64,000 bases of DNA from Cupriavidus pauculus (GCF_003854935.1 NZ_CP033970.1:62001-126000), one strand, 5' to 3'. Numbered from the stretch's first letter, positions 51,670-60,324 are shown. Program-made: numbers and translations. The notes: generated by a model from the letters alone, not told the origin.

Positions 51670-52219
51670 GACGTTTCTCCGCGCCGCGCGCCCTGACGCG
51701 CTGGCGCACGAGCCATTCGCCGGCGAACATCGCGCCGATCAGGCCATAAGCAATGGCGCCGTTGTAGAGCGCCCAGACTCGGTCATTGGCGGCAAAGGCC
51801 GTGATGGCCGCAATCGTGCCGTTACAGACGAAAAATACGCACCATGCCTGCGTGACGCGGCGCGTGTAGGCCACCCCGCTCGGCGGCAGGTCCGGCTCCC
51901 GCATCCGCGCCAGGCGCTCGACCAGCGTGGGCGGATAGCGCAGCGTCCAGCCGAATACCCCCAGCATCGCCACGTTGACCAGCACCGGGTACAGCTTCAG
52001 CGGCAGCGCGTGGCCGGACGCCATGACGACCACCGCAAGGGCGGCCGACAGCAGCGCCATCACGCGCCAGCCGGCCTGGCGACTCGTCCCCGCGCGCAGC
52101 AGCGCGAGCGCGACCAGCGCCAGCGCCATCACGCGCGGCGAGAAATGCTGCAGCCCGAGGTAGATCACCAGCGGATAGGACAGCGTGAGCAGTCCCAGCC
52201 CCCACTTGCGCCAGGCCAT
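51662..52219 (-). CDS. Membrane protein of the aryl polyene cluster (COG4648-like)
   Basis: A 185-residue membrane protein with about five helices (residues 8-24, 27-43, 50-68, 76-92 and 122-160). The conserved feature I can see is VFFVCNGTIAAITAF, with RVTQAWC before it. The function is unknown; the family is tied to aryl polyene loci. Its stop overlaps the ligase start by eight bases, and it follows the first ACP gene by eight bases. Confidence 0.82.
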   Translation of the reverse strand: MAWRKWGLGLLTLSYPLVIYLGLQHFSPRVMALALVALALLRAGTSRQAGWRVMALLSAALAVVVMASGHALPLKLYPVLVNVAMLGVFGWTLRYPPTLVERLARMREPDLPPSGVAYTRRVTQAWCVFFVCNGTIAAITAFAANDRVWALYNGAIAYGLIGAMFAGEWLVRQRVRARGAEKRHG

Positions 52220-52227
52220 GCTCGGCG

Positions 52228-52485
52228 TCAGGCGGTGGCCGGGGAGTCGATCAGCAGCGCCAGCGCCTGCACCACGTCCTGCACGGTGCGCACGGACTTG
52301 AACTGCTCGGGCTTGAGCGGCTTGTTCAGCATTGGCTTGAGCTTCACCAGCAGGTCCACCGCGTCGATGCTGTCGATGTCGAGGTCGTCGTACAGACGCG
52401 CCTCCGGCGTGATGCGGGCCGGCTCGATCTCGAAGGTTTCCTCAAGAACCGCGGCCACGCGCGCGAAGATTTCGTCATGGGTCAT
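52228..52485 (-). CDS. apeF: Acyl carrier protein (ApeF-type)
   Basis: An 85-residue ACP. The phosphopantetheine attachment Ser is in DIDSIDAVDLLVKL (about residue 39). The body is acidic and helical, as expected. One of two ACPs in this cluster; the published pathway uses ApeE and ApeF with different roles, and I assign E/F only by gene order. It would be activated by the transferase at 38007. Confidence 0.88.
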   Translation of the reverse strand: MTHDEIFARVAAVLEETFEIEPARITPEARLYDDLDIDSIDAVDLLVKLKPMLNKPLKPEQFKSVRTVQDVVQALALLIDSPATA

Positions 52486-52525
52486 GTCGGACTCCGTGTC
52501 TGGGCAGGATTACTGTGTCGATGGA

Positions 52526-52795
52526 TCAGGCCGGCGCCTGCCCGCGCTGTTCGGCCACGAAGGCAGCCAGCGCGGCCACGCTGGCAAAGCGGGCGCGAAC
52601 CGCTTCCTTGTCGCCATTCATGGTGATGCCATAGCGTTTCTGCAGCGCCAGGCCAAGCTCCAGCGCGTCGATGGAATCGAGGCCGAGACCTTCGATGAAC
52701 AGCGGCGCCGCCGGGTCGATATCATCCGCGGTCACGTCCTCGAGGGAAAGCGACGAGATGATAAGTTCCTTGATTTCTTGCTCAAGCGCCTTCAC
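52526..52795 (-). CDS. apeE: Acyl carrier protein (ApeE-type)
   Basis: An 89-residue ACP with the attachment Ser in GLGLDSIDALELGLAL (about residue 41). It differs clearly from the second ACP in its loop (DGDKEAV-like region, MNGDKEAVRARF). The start overlaps the acyltransferase stop by 14 bases. E/F naming follows gene order only. Confidence 0.88.
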   Translation of the reverse strand: MKALEQEIKELIISSLSLEDVTADDIDPAAPLFIEGLGLDSIDALELGLALQKRYGITMNGDKEAVRARFASVAALAAFVAEQRGQAPA

Positions 52796-53558
52796 GGCGG
52801 ATCTCCCTGGAGAAAAATTCGGATAGCGATTGCGTCAGGTGACGCACAGCCAGCGCGTCGTCCAGCCCCGTCGGCACCCATTCGGATACCGCCACGTCGG
52901 GATGGACGTCGATGACGAACCGCGGCCGGCGCACCGGCACGTGGTACCACTTCTCGCCCTTGGTCAGCGTGGGCGGATGGCAGCGGATGACCACCGGCGT
53001 CAGCGCGAACCCGCCGCGCACGGCCACGTTCGCCGCCCCGCGCAGCAGTTGCAGCGCCTGCCCGGGACGCGTGCGCGTGCCTTCGGGAAAGATGATGAGG
53101 TTGTTGCCCGCGCGCAGCGAGGCGATGCAGTCGTCGACCATGGCCGCGCCGGCATCGTTGCGGACCCAGCCGGTGGCAAGCACCGGACCGCGCGTGAACG
53201 GGTTGCGCACGAGTGCGGACTTGACCACGCAATCCGGACGCGGTGTGAGCGACATCAGGAACACCACGTCGATCAGCGACGGATGGTTGGCAACGATCAG
53301 CAGGCCCTGCCGGCGCAAGCGCTCGGCATGGCGCACTTCATGGCGGATGACGCCCACCGTGTGCATCAGCCAGACAAACAGACGGAAGGCGTGATGGATC
53401 ACGCCGCGGCAGGCACGCTGGCGTGTCTGCGTGGACCACGGCAGGATCGCCAGCACCGGAAACACCAGCACCCGCAGCAGCAGGCCGCCCACGCCGAAGC
53501 TGGAAAAGCAGAAGCCGGTGGCGCAGACCCGCCACATGCGGTCCAGGCGTTCAACCAT
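52782..53558 (-). CDS. 1-acyl-glycerol-3-phosphate acyltransferase-like protein (ApeD-type)
   Basis: A 258-residue PlsC-type acyltransferase. The catalytic motif is NHPSLID (N-H-x4-D, about 99-105) and the phosphate-binding motif is FPEGTRTR. An N-terminal hydrophobic region (about 15-45) anchors it in the membrane. The start overlaps the chain-length factor gene by eight bases. It is thought to act on the lipid part of the aryl polyene; the exact acceptor is not known. Confidence 0.88.
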   Translation of the reverse strand: MVERLDRMWRVCATGFCFSSFGVGGLLLRVLVFPVLAILPWSTQTRQRACRGVIHHAFRLFVWLMHTVGVIRHEVRHAERLRRQGLLIVANHPSLIDVVFLMSLTPRPDCVVKSALVRNPFTRGPVLATGWVRNDAGAAMVDDCIASLRAGNNLIIFPEGTRTRPGQALQLLRGAANVAVRGGFALTPVVIRCHPPTLTKGEKWYHVPVRRPRFVIDVHPDVAVSEWVPTGLDDALAVRHLTQSLSEFFSREIRREGA

Positions 53559-54306
53559 GACGTTGCCACCTCCAGATCGCGCGCTCGCCACGATGCGGCA
53601 GTGCCGGTTCGCCTGCCAGCATGAACCGCAGCACATCGAGCCCATGGGGAAGCGCGTGGCGGACGGGATGGCTGTCGCCGGCGCTGCGCGGCTGCACGAT
53701 GTCGAGCGTGAAAACAGGTTTGCCGGCCTGGGGACGGCCCATGCGCCAGGCCCAGCCATACAGGCAGCCCGGCTCGTCGGCGAATTCGGCATAGGCCTCG
53801 GGCAGCGGCGCGTCGTAGCAGACCAGCAGGACCTCGTCGGCGCCGTCGGCCAGCAGGGCGCAGGCCTCGACGACCGCGGTTTCCACCGTATCGCGCCCTG
53901 CGGCGACGGCCTGCAGGTTCGAGGCGTCGCCCCGGTCGATCGTGAACATGGCGCCGATCGCGTTGTGGACCGACAGCCCGAACGCGGTGGGCGACAACGG
54001 CTCGCCGGCAGCCAGCTCGCTGAGCATCTCGAACGCGCGCTGGGTATCGCCATGGCGCGATGCGAAGACAGCGGGACGGTGGGGCGCGCCCTCGCCGGGC
54101 TCGGCCACCACGTCGTAAGTGGGGTGCAGGGCTGCCTTGCCAATTGCATTGACGCGCCGGCGCAACATCGGGGCCATGGCCTGGAGTGCCGGCAGGGCTG
54201 CGCCCTCGGGCAGCCAGGGCGCCAACGCCCAGGCCTGCCAGGCTTCAGGCGTATGCAATGCCGGCGCTATCGCCGCCCATGCGCGAATTCCAAATTCCAT
54301 TGCCAT
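53551..54306 (-). CDS. apeC: Beta-ketoacyl synthase chain-length factor (ApeC-type)
   Basis: A 251-residue protein of the short ketosynthase-like family found in aryl polyene clusters. It has ASRHGDTQRAFEML and LSVHNAIGAMFTI, segments with ketosynthase-like spacing, but no catalytic Cys in the expected position and only about 60 percent of the length of a real ketosynthase. In the characterised pathway this subunit pairs with a ketosynthase. First gene of the minus-strand cluster, preceded by a 469-base gap. A second ATG two codons in is an alternative start. Confidence 0.87.
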   Translation of the reverse strand: MAMEFGIRAWAAIAPALHTPEAWQAWALAPWLPEGAALPALQAMAPMLRRRVNAIGKAALHPTYDVVAEPGEGAPHRPAVFASRHGDTQRAFEMLSELAAGEPLSPTAFGLSVHNAIGAMFTIDRGDASNLQAVAAGRDTVETAVVEACALLADGADEVLLVCYDAPLPEAYAEFADEPGCLYGWAWRMGRPQAGKPVFTLDIVQPRSAGDSHPVRHALPHGLDVLRFMLAGEPALPHRGERAIWRWQRHG

Positions 54307-54445
54307 GCCAATCGCGTGGGTGAATGTGAACCCGGGCTCGCCTCAGGCGTTGGCCACGGCGAACGAGAATGGCGCGCGCAAGGCGACCATGTCCGCGCGA
54401 CCCCGGGGACAGTTCCGCATTTTTCCCTGAAATTAGTGTCAAAGA

Positions 54446-54458
54446 CCGATCAGATCGG
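54446..54458. promoter_or_regulatory. Perfect palindrome next to a TTGACA in the aryl polyene leader
   Basis: CCGATC and GATCGG surround a single A. On the minus strand it ends three bases before TTGACA, at about 135 bases from the chain-length factor start. It is a possible operator for the cluster; no regulator gene is inside the cluster. Confidence 0.35.
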
Positions 54459-54708
54459 CGACGTTGTATGTCTTTTGTGGCGCGCGGGCGTTCGTCGCCC
54501 TGGCCCGGCGCCGGCAGCCTCCGGACATGCCGGCGGGCGCCGCAACGGCTTTCATGGTGTCGGTTCCGGCACCCTCGCCTGCACCCCCTCCGACAGGGGG
54601 CAAGGCGGGCATCACGAACTTCTACCCCGCGTTTTTGTCAGGGCCGAATTCTCGCATAAAGGGTGTGGGCGAGGCTATGGCGCAACCGTAACGTTCCTGC
54701 GCAAATGT

Positions 54709-54750
54709 AACGGGGCGGAAGCAGCCCTCACAGACTGCTCCCGCCCCGTT
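54709..54750. terminator. Long hairpin downstream of fumarylacetoacetase
   Basis: Stem arms AACGGGGCGGAAGCAG and CTGCTCCCGCCCCGTT, with one bulge-type mismatch, enclose a 10-base loop. It has no clear U-tract. The position 26 bases after the fahA stop suggests termination or 3'-end protection. Confidence 0.55.
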
Positions 54751-54775
54751 CCGAGGATCGGAAATCTACGGTGTA

Positions 54776-56041
54776 TCAGCGCTTGGCTGGCAGGATCTTT
54801 CCCTCCACCTGGCCAAAACCCACCCGATACCCCTCCCCCTGGCACCAGCCCGTCATGACGACCGAATCGCCGTCCTCCAGGAAGCCGCGCGTGGTGCCAT
54901 CTGCCAGCGTCACCGGCTCGGCGCCGTTGCGGGTGGTTTCCAGCAGGCTGCCGAACGAATCGGGCGTGGTGCCGCTGATCGTGCCGGAGCCCATCAGGTC
55001 GCCCACGCGGACGTTGCAGCCGGACACGGTGTGGTGAGCCAGTTGCTGGGCCATCGTCCAGTACATCGCCTTGAAGTTGGTGCGGCAGACCGTGGTGGCG
55101 GCCGGGGCGCCAGCGGGTTGCAGCGCCACTTCCAGGGCGATGTCGTAGGCGTTGCGCGCGGGCTGGCGCAGGTAGTCGAGCGGCTCGGGCGATTGCTCGG
55201 GGTTGTCGCTGCGGAACGGTTCGAGCGCTTCCATCGTCACGATCCATGGCGAGATCGACGTCCCGAAGCCCTTGCTGTTGAACGGGCCCAGCGGCACGTA
55301 TTCCCATTGCTGGATGTCGCGGGCGCTCCAGTCGTTCAGGATGACCATGCCGAACATATGCGACGGGGCGTCGGCCGTGCTGACCGGCTCGCCCAGCATC
55401 GACGGCTTGCCGACGATGAACGCCATTTCCAGCTCGTAGTCGAGCTTGCGGCACGGGCTGAACACGGGGCGCGGCTGGTCCGGCAGCTTGATCTGGCCGT
55501 TCGGGCGGCGCAGCGGCGTGCCGCTGACCACCACGGAACTGGCCCGGCCGTTGTAGCCGATGGGGATTTCCAGCCAGTTCGGCAGCAGCGCGTTGGCCGG
55601 GTCGCGGAACATACGGCCGACGTTGGTGGCGTGCTCGCGCGACGAATAGAAGTCGGTGTAGCCGGGAATGTCCACCGGCAGGTGCATCTTGGCCGATGCC
55701 ATCGGCACCAGCGCCTTGTCGCGCAGCGCCGCGTTGCCGGCCAGCGTCTGGTCGTCGCTGGACAGCAAGGCCGTCAGCCGCGCGCGCGTTTCGGACCACA
55801 CGGGCTTGCCCAGCGCGATGAAGCGGTTCAGGCTCGCTCCGGCAAACGTGCCGCGGGCGGCAGCCGGCAGCAGGCCGGCGTCGTCGAGCACGGACAGGTC
55901 GAGCACCTGGTCGCCGATGGCCACACCGGCGCGCGGCGTGCCGCCGGCGGCGGAAAAGATACCGTAGGGCAGGTTCTGGAGCGGGAAATGGGTCTTGCCG
56001 TCGTTGGCCGAGGCAACCCAGCTGGTCTTGGGGGCGGTCAT
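54776..56041 (-). CDS. fahA: Fumarylacetoacetase
   Basis: A 421-residue hydrolase, the last step of tyrosine/homogentisate degradation: fumarylacetoacetate to fumarate and acetoacetate. The N-terminal SH3-like domain (about 1-115) and FAH core are present. Metal ligands are visible as IPGYTDFYSS (Asp), LDYELEMAFIVG (Glu-x-Glu) and ILNDWSARDIQQWE (Asp), and the late GTISGTTPDSFGSLLE loop. It follows hmgA by 19 bases on the same strand and is surely in the same operon. Confidence 0.96.
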   Translation of the reverse strand: MTAPKTSWVASANDGKTHFPLQNLPYGIFSAAGGTPRAGVAIGDQVLDLSVLDDAGLLPAAARGTFAGASLNRFIALGKPVWSETRARLTALLSSDDQTLAGNAALRDKALVPMASAKMHLPVDIPGYTDFYSSREHATNVGRMFRDPANALLPNWLEIPIGYNGRASSVVVSGTPLRRPNGQIKLPDQPRPVFSPCRKLDYELEMAFIVGKPSMLGEPVSTADAPSHMFGMVILNDWSARDIQQWEYVPLGPFNSKGFGTSISPWIVTMEALEPFRSDNPEQSPEPLDYLRQPARNAYDIALEVALQPAGAPAATTVCRTNFKAMYWTMAQQLAHHTVSGCNVRVGDLMGSGTISGTTPDSFGSLLETTRNGAEPVTLADGTTRGFLEDGDSVVMTGWCQGEGYRVGFGQVEGKILPAKR

Positions 56042-56060
56042 TGTTGTGGCACTCCGGAAA

Positions 56061-57389
56061 TCAGCGCACGTTCGGATTGAAATGCTTCTTCAGGCCCTGC
56101 CAGCACGTGTAGTAGTCGTGCTGCAGCAGCGCCGATTCGGCGGCGTAGCGGGTGGGGCGGATCACGCCCGGCGTCTCGAACATGAACGCCATGGTGTCCT
56201 GGATGTGGTGCGGTGTGCCCGTATCGGCCGCGCTGGCCCGCTCGAAGGTCTCGGCATCGGGGCCGTGGCCACTCATGCAGTTGTGCAGGCTGGCGCCGCC
56301 CGGGGCAAAGCCGTCTGCCTTGGCGTCGTAGACGCCGGCAATCAGGCCCATGAACTCGCTGGCGATATTGCGATGGAACCAGGGCGGGCGGAACGTATCC
56401 TGCGCGGCCAGCCAGCGCGGGCCGAAGATCACGAAGTCGATGGTGTCGACGCCCGGCGTGTCCGACGGCGCCTGCAGCACCAGAAAGATCGACGGGTCCG
56501 GATGGTCGAAGCTGATCGACCCGATCGTGTTGAAGTGCCGCAGGTCGTACTTGTACGGCGCGTAGTTGCCGTGCCACGCCACCACGTCCAGCGGCGAATG
56601 GTCGATCTCGGCCCGCCACAGGTTGCCCTGGAAGCGGGCGATCAGCTCGAAGCTGCCTTCGCGGTCCTCGTAGCTGGCCACGGGCGTCAGGAAGTCGCGC
56701 GGGTTGGCCAGGCCGTTCGAGCCGATCACGCCAAGGTCGGGCAGCTTGAACAGCGCGCCGTAGTTCTCGCAGATATAGCCGCGCGCCTGGCCGTCGGGCA
56801 GTTCCACGCGGAAACGCACGCCGCGCGGAATCACGACAATCTCCTGTGGCTCCACGGCCAGCCGGCCCATCTCGGTGGCGATCAGCAGGCGGCCCTGCTG
56901 CGGCACGATCAGCATCTCGCCGTCGGCGTTATAGAAGAACCGGTCCTGCATGGACTGGTTGGCCAGGTACAGGTGGATGCCGCAGCCGGTCTGCGCCTCC
57001 GGGCCGCCATTGCCGGCCATCGTGACGATGCCGTCGACGAAGTCGGTGGGCGCGGCCGGCATCGGCGGCGGATTCCAGCGCATCTGGTTGGGCGACGGCG
57101 GCACTTCGTCAAAACGGCTCAGCCAGTGGCCGTTGTCGATGCGCTCGAACGGCTTGTGCATGGCCGCCGGGCGCATCCGGTACAGCCACGACCGCCGGTT
57201 GTGGGCGCGCGGCGCGGTGAACGCCGTGCCGGAAATCTGCTCGGCATACAGGCCGTACGGCGCCCGCTGCGGGGAATTGCGGCCCACCGGCAGCGCGCCG
57301 GGCAACGCTTCCGTGGCGAATTCGTTGGCAAAGCCGGACATGTACTGGGCCACCTGCGTCTCGGCCGCGTGCAATTGTGTCTGCGTCAT
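56061..57389 (-). CDS. hmgA: Homogentisate 1,2-dioxygenase
   Basis: A 442-residue iron enzyme that opens the homogentisate ring to maleylacetoacetate. The Fe(II) ligands are readable: His339 and Glu345 in [14 protein letters not shown] and His375 in [13 protein letters not shown], equal in spacing to the characterised human enzyme. A GAGGAA ribosome site precedes the ATG. The maleylacetoacetate isomerase needed between this step and fumarylacetoacetase is not in the visible operon, so it must be elsewhere or the glutathione-dependent step is supplied by another gene. Confidence 0.97.
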   Translation of the reverse strand: MTQTQLHAAETQVAQYMSGFANEFATEALPGALPVGRNSPQRAPYGLYAEQISGTAFTAPRAHNRRSWLYRMRPAAMHKPFERIDNGHWLSRFDEVPPSPNQMRWNPPPMPAAPTDFVDGIVTMAGNGGPEAQTGCGIHLYLANQSMQDRFFYNADGEMLIVPQQGRLLIATEMGRLAVEPQEIVVIPRGVRFRVELPDGQARGYICENYGALFKLPDLGVIGSNGLANPRDFLTPVASYEDREGSFELIARFQGNLWRAEIDHSPLDVVAWHGNYAPYKYDLRHFNTIGSISFDHPDPSIFLVLQAPSDTPGVDTIDFVIFGPRWLAAQDTFRPPWFHRNIASEFMGLIAGVYDAKADGFAPGGASLHNCMSGHGPDAETFERASAADTGTPHHIQDTMAFMFETPGVIRPTRYAAESALLQHDYYTCWQGLKKHFNPNVR

Positions 57390-57468
57390 GAAGTCTTCCT
57401 CTCACACCTCCGCCGGCCCGCAGGCCAGCGTGCGTCTCATCGGCATGGCGTGGTCGCCAAGTCCGTAA

Positions 57469-57539
57469 ATTACGAATAGTAAAACTGATTCACCAAATCG
57501 TAATCACATTGCCGCGCGATGTCAAACCACAATTACGAT
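57469..57539. promoter_or_regulatory. Operator repeats at the hmgA promoter
   Basis: Three 8-base elements occur: ATTACGAA at 57469, ATCGTAAT at 57497 and ATTACGAT at 57532. The second and third are perfect inverted copies 27 bases apart, and the second overlaps the -10 hexamer. The regulator is unidentified; hmgA operators elsewhere are bound by IclR- or MarR-type proteins. Confidence 0.6.
57497..57525 (-). promoter_or_regulatory. Sigma70-type promoter of hmgA-fahA
   Basis: On the minus strand the -35 is TTGACA (57525-57520), followed by a 17-base spacer and a -10 of TACGAT (57502-57497). Both the consensus -35 and the ideal spacing make it a strong candidate. The start codon is about 100 bases downstream. 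Confidence 0.75.
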
Positions 57540-57705
57540 AGGCGAGCGGGGACGGGCCAGCCGGTGTGGCGGGCGGACAAGAAGGTGGAAACGGGAAAAA
57601 AGCGGAACGCAGCGGCGCGGGCGACGCTGGGACAACGCCCGCGAGGGGCGCCGGACAGGCAGGACATGGCACAGGCCGGACGGCCTGGCATGGATGGAAA
57701 TGCAC

Positions 57706-57734
57706 GACAGGGCAGATCGATCGACCTGCCCTGT
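57706..57734. terminator. Hairpin after the XRE gene
   Basis: The arms GACAGGGCAG and CTGCCCTGTC form a perfect 10-bp stem around a nine-base loop. It lies 16 bases after the XRE stop (minus strand) with no U-tract. The rest of 57390-57749 contains only the hmgA promoter region and no gene. Confidence 0.55.
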
Positions 57735-57749
57735 CACGAATTCCTCGGG

Positions 57750-58136
57750 TCAGACGGGCTTGTGGCCCTCTCCCGGCGTGGATCCGGAACCGAATCCACC
57801 TGACGTGGGGCTCGATGCAGCCGGCGCTGCAGCCTGGGCGGGCTGGCCTGCCATCGACGCCGCCGTCACGCCGCCGTTGCGGCTGGCAATGAATGCGTTG
57901 ACGTCGGCGGCAAGGTGTTGCGGCGCCAGCACGACTTCCAGCCCCAGCGCCTCGCAGGCCGCCAGGAAAGTGGACATGCGCGGGTCGGCCTGGCCCGATT
58001 CGGCACGAAGATATGCCTCGCGGGAAATCCCGGCCTTACGGGCGACGTCCTCCTGCTTGAGCTTGCGCGCTCGACGCAACGCCCGCAGTTGCCGGAACGG
58101 TTCGCTAGCGCCTCTTGGCACGGCTGTACTGTTCAT
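57750..58136 (-). CDS. XRE-family helix-turn-helix regulator
   Basis: A 128-residue regulator. The XRE fold covers residues 12-75 (LRALRRARKLKQEDVARKAG and ISREAYLRAESGQ), and the C-terminal 50 residues are a low-complexity Ala/Gly/Pro/Ser tail. Such small XRE proteins are often autoregulators or antitoxin-like, but no partner toxin gene is beside it. An inverted repeat GTTCC-n14-GGAAC lies at 58204-58227, upstream of its start, and may be its operator. Confidence 0.85.
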   Translation of the reverse strand: MNSTAVPRGASEPFRQLRALRRARKLKQEDVARKAGISREAYLRAESGQADPRMSTFLAACEALGLEVVLAPQHLAADVNAFIASRNGGVTAASMAGQPAQAAAPAASSPTSGGFGSGSTPGEGHKPV

Positions 58137-58420
58137 GTCGGTCTCCAGTCACCAGTGAAAAAAAAGTGCGCGGACGTGCATTCGAGTATAGAGCACGTTA
58201 AGCGTTCCGTAAGGTCTGTTGTGGAACACTTTTACAGATTTCTTATGATGGCTTGATCCTGACGCCCGGACCCTCGTCCAAAAGACGGATACCGCACATC
58301 ATCCCTCCTCCCGCCCCCACATAACGAGAATGCACGCTTTGCGTTGACGTCACATCAGTATCGTCCATGTGTGGCACAAGGCAAGTTGACAAACCGACCG
58401 GTCGTGCTATTCTCCAGCGC
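58137..58420. promoter_or_regulatory. Divergent promoter region of XRE and TetR genes
   Basis: A 284-base gap without a gene. It contains the GTTCC/GGAAC inverted repeat (58204-58227) and the TetR promoter and palindrome at 58386-58413. Confidence 0.5.
58386..58413 (+). promoter_or_regulatory. tetR promoter with embedded operator
   Basis: The -35 is TTGACA (58386-58391), the -10 is TATTCT (58408-58413) and the spacer is 16 bases. The spacer holds ACCGACCGGTCGT (58393-58405), whose core CGACCGGTCG is a perfect palindrome. Autorepression by the TetR protein is the natural reading. Confidence 0.75.
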
Positions 58421-59041
58421 ATGCAAAAGGGACAGCTCACGCGCACCGCGATCATCGAACAGGCCTTGCAGGCGGCGTCGCAGGTCGGCTTCGAGCAGTT
58501 GTCGCTGGCCTCGCTGGCCGCCGACACCAACATGTCGAAGAGCGGCCTGTATGCCCACTTCAAGTCGAAAGAGGCGCTGCAGGAAGCCGTGCTGGGCCGC
58601 GCGATGGAACGGTTCTCGGAAATCGTCGTGCAGCCGGCCATGCGCGTGGACCGCGGCGCCGGGCGGCTGGAGACCCTGTTCGACGGATATCTGACGTGGA
58701 TTGCCGGCGCCGTGAGCGAAGGCGGTTGCGTGTTCATGGCGCTGTCCCAGGAGTACCGTAACCGGCCTGGCGTGATTCGCGACAAGCTGGTGCAGGCGTT
58801 CAAGGACTGGCACAGCACCATCGTGCGCGTCGTGAGCGACGCCATCGACGAAGGCGATCTGCGCGCCGACACCGACGCGCGTCAGTTTGCGTTCGAGATG
58901 GTCGGCGTGGGCATGTCGTACCACCAGGCTTCGCGGCTGATGGCGCGCAGCGACGCCGAAACGATGGCTCGTCGCGCGTTCGCGCGGCTGGTCAATGACT
59001 TCAGAGAGAATCGCGCCGAGGCGTCCGCCCGGCCATATTGA
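58421..59041 (+). CDS. TetR-family transcriptional regulator
   Basis: A 206-residue regulator from ATG 58421 (MQKGQLTRTAIIEQAL). The helix-turn-helix is LSLASLAADTNMSKSGLYAH, then FKSKEALQEAVL. The C-terminal domain contains SEGGCVFMALSQEYRN and VGVGMSYHQASRLM. An upstream start would run through its own promoter, so it is rejected. The palindrome in its promoter recurs before the next gene, making that hydrolase a likely target. The inducer is unknown. Confidence 0.9.
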   Translation: MQKGQLTRTAIIEQALQAASQVGFEQLSLASLAADTNMSKSGLYAHFKSKEALQEAVLGRAMERFSEIVVQPAMRVDRGAGRLETLFDGYLTWIAGAVSEGGCVFMALSQEYRNRPGVIRDKLVQAFKDWHSTIVRVVSDAIDEGDLRADTDARQFAFEMVGVGMSYHQASRLMARSDAETMARRAFARLVNDFRENRAEASARPY

Positions 59042-59051
59042 ATCCAGTTCC

Positions 59052-59076
59052 CACGGCAAGGTTGCCGTGTTTTCTT
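59052..59076 (+). terminator. Intrinsic terminator of the tetR gene
   Basis: The 8-bp stem CACGGCAA/TTGCCGTG with a GG loop is followed by TTTTCTT. It lies ten bases after the stop codon. Confidence 0.8.
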
Positions 59077-59090
59077 GCCTGGAAAATAGC

Positions 59091-59106
59091 ACGACCGGTC
59101 GGTCGT
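59091..59106. promoter_or_regulatory. Second TetR operator, upstream of the alpha/beta hydrolase
   Basis: ACGACCGGTCGGTCGT contains the same CGACCGGTCG palindrome as the tetR promoter and is itself nearly self-complementary. It precedes the hydrolase start by about 80 bases. Confidence 0.7.
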
Positions 59107-59181
59107 AAAGCATAAAAAAATTCACCCAAAAGGGTCTTGCCGCCGCTCAGGTGGGCAACGTTTCAGCCGGAGGTATTCGTC

Positions 59182-60195
59182 GTGCCGCAAGTGCTGTCAT
59201 CCACATCCCGCCCCGCCCCGTCCTCGCCGCGTGGCACCCCCCCGAATCGTCGTGGCCTCGGCCAAACGCTGGAGGCCGCCGTCGCGGCCTGGCAACGGCT
59301 GCGCTGGCAGGCCGGCAGCCTGTTCTTTCCGACGGCGACCGCGCACGCGCTGGAACGCCTCTGGTTTAGCCCGCCGCAAGGGCGCATCAGCCCCGAAGGT
59401 CGCCGCCTGCTCGATTCGGCGCGCACCGAATGGGCCCTCGTGACCGGCCAGGGCGGCAGCCGCCGCGTGCGCGTGTATCGCTGGGGCAGCAAGGGCCCGG
59501 TGGTGCTGCTGGCGCATGGCTGGGGCGGCAACGCCGGGCAATGGCACGCGATGGCGACCGGGCTGCTGGCGGCCGGGATGCGCGTCGTGGCCTTCGACGC
59601 GCTGTCGCACGGCGCGTCCGATGCGGGCGCGCGTGGCCAGCAGCAGTCGTCGGTGCTGGAGATGGCGCGCTCGCTGCTGGCGGTGGCGTGGCATGTCGGG
59701 CCGGTCCACGCGGTGGTTGCCCACTCGCTGGGCGGCGCGGCGGCGGCGCAGGCCATCCGCGAGGGATTGCCGACCCGCGGCGTGGCGATGATCGGCTCGC
59801 CCGCCGACATGTACGACGCCTGCTCCACGCTCGCCTGGCGTCTCGGCGCCGCGCCGCGCGTGCTCGACCGCATGCGCGCGCTGAGCGAACAGTGGCTGGG
59901 CGCACCGTGGTCGACCTTCAACGTGCCCGACATCGGCCGTACGCGGCCCGTGCCGCCCGTGCTGGTCATCCACGACCGCGACGACAAGGAAGTGCGCTGG
60001 GAAGACGGCGCGGCCATCGCAGGCGCGTGGCCCGACGCGCGGCTCATCACGACCGAGGGCCTGGGCCATCGCCGCATCCTGCGCGATGCGGAAGTCGTGT
60101 CGCATGTCGCCCATTTCATCTGCGGACTGGCCGCCGCTCCGGCCGTGCCGCCCCTCCGCACGGCGCCGGCCCGCCAGACGTCCGCGCCGCACTGA
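59182..60195 (+). CDS. Alpha/beta hydrolase, probable TetR target
   Basis: A 337-residue protein starting at GTG 59182, which has a CCGGAGGT ribosome site eight bases upstream; a TTG further upstream is less likely. The oxyanion motif is LLAHGWGGNAGQW, the nucleophile is in VAHSLGGAAAAQ, the acid probably in VIHDRDDKEV and the His in GLGHRRILRD. There is no signal peptide, so it is cytoplasmic. The substrate is unknown. Its promoter region carries the palindrome bound by the neighbouring TetR. Confidence 0.88.
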   Translation: MPQVLSSTSRPAPSSPRGTPPNRRGLGQTLEAAVAAWQRLRWQAGSLFFPTATAHALERLWFSPPQGRISPEGRRLLDSARTEWALVTGQGGSRRVRVYRWGSKGPVVLLAHGWGGNAGQWHAMATGLLAAGMRVVAFDALSHGASDAGARGQQQSSVLEMARSLLAVAWHVGPVHAVVAHSLGGAAAAQAIREGLPTRGVAMIGSPADMYDACSTLAWRLGAAPRVLDRMRALSEQWLGAPWSTFNVPDIGRTRPVPPVLVIHDRDDKEVRWEDGAAIAGAWPDARLITTEGLGHRRILRDAEVVSHVAHFICGLAAAPAVPPLRTAPARQTSAPH

Positions 60196-60324
60196 ACCCG
60201 CCACCTGGCCACCCCCTACCCTGCTCGCCCCGCCCTGCTTCCGGCCATGGCCGGAAGCGCTCGTGGGCGAACGAGATGTTTGGCGGTTAATTGCCAAACA
60301 GCCACCAATCGCCTTCCGTGTCAT

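Larger units (their letters stand above)
54307..54775 (-). promoter_or_regulatory. 469-bp region upstream of the aryl polyene operon
   Basis: No credible gene is seen. It holds the hairpin at 54709-54750, which probably ends the fumarylacetoacetase message, and a TTGACA -35 hexamer at 54442-54437 on the minus strand with the palindrome at 54446-54458 next to it. The matching -10 is weak. Confidence 0.45.

Noticed and set aside
57519-57892. Plus-strand frames over the hmgA-XRE gap
   Set aside because: They run antisense into the XRE gene and across the hairpin at 57706; no family resemblance.
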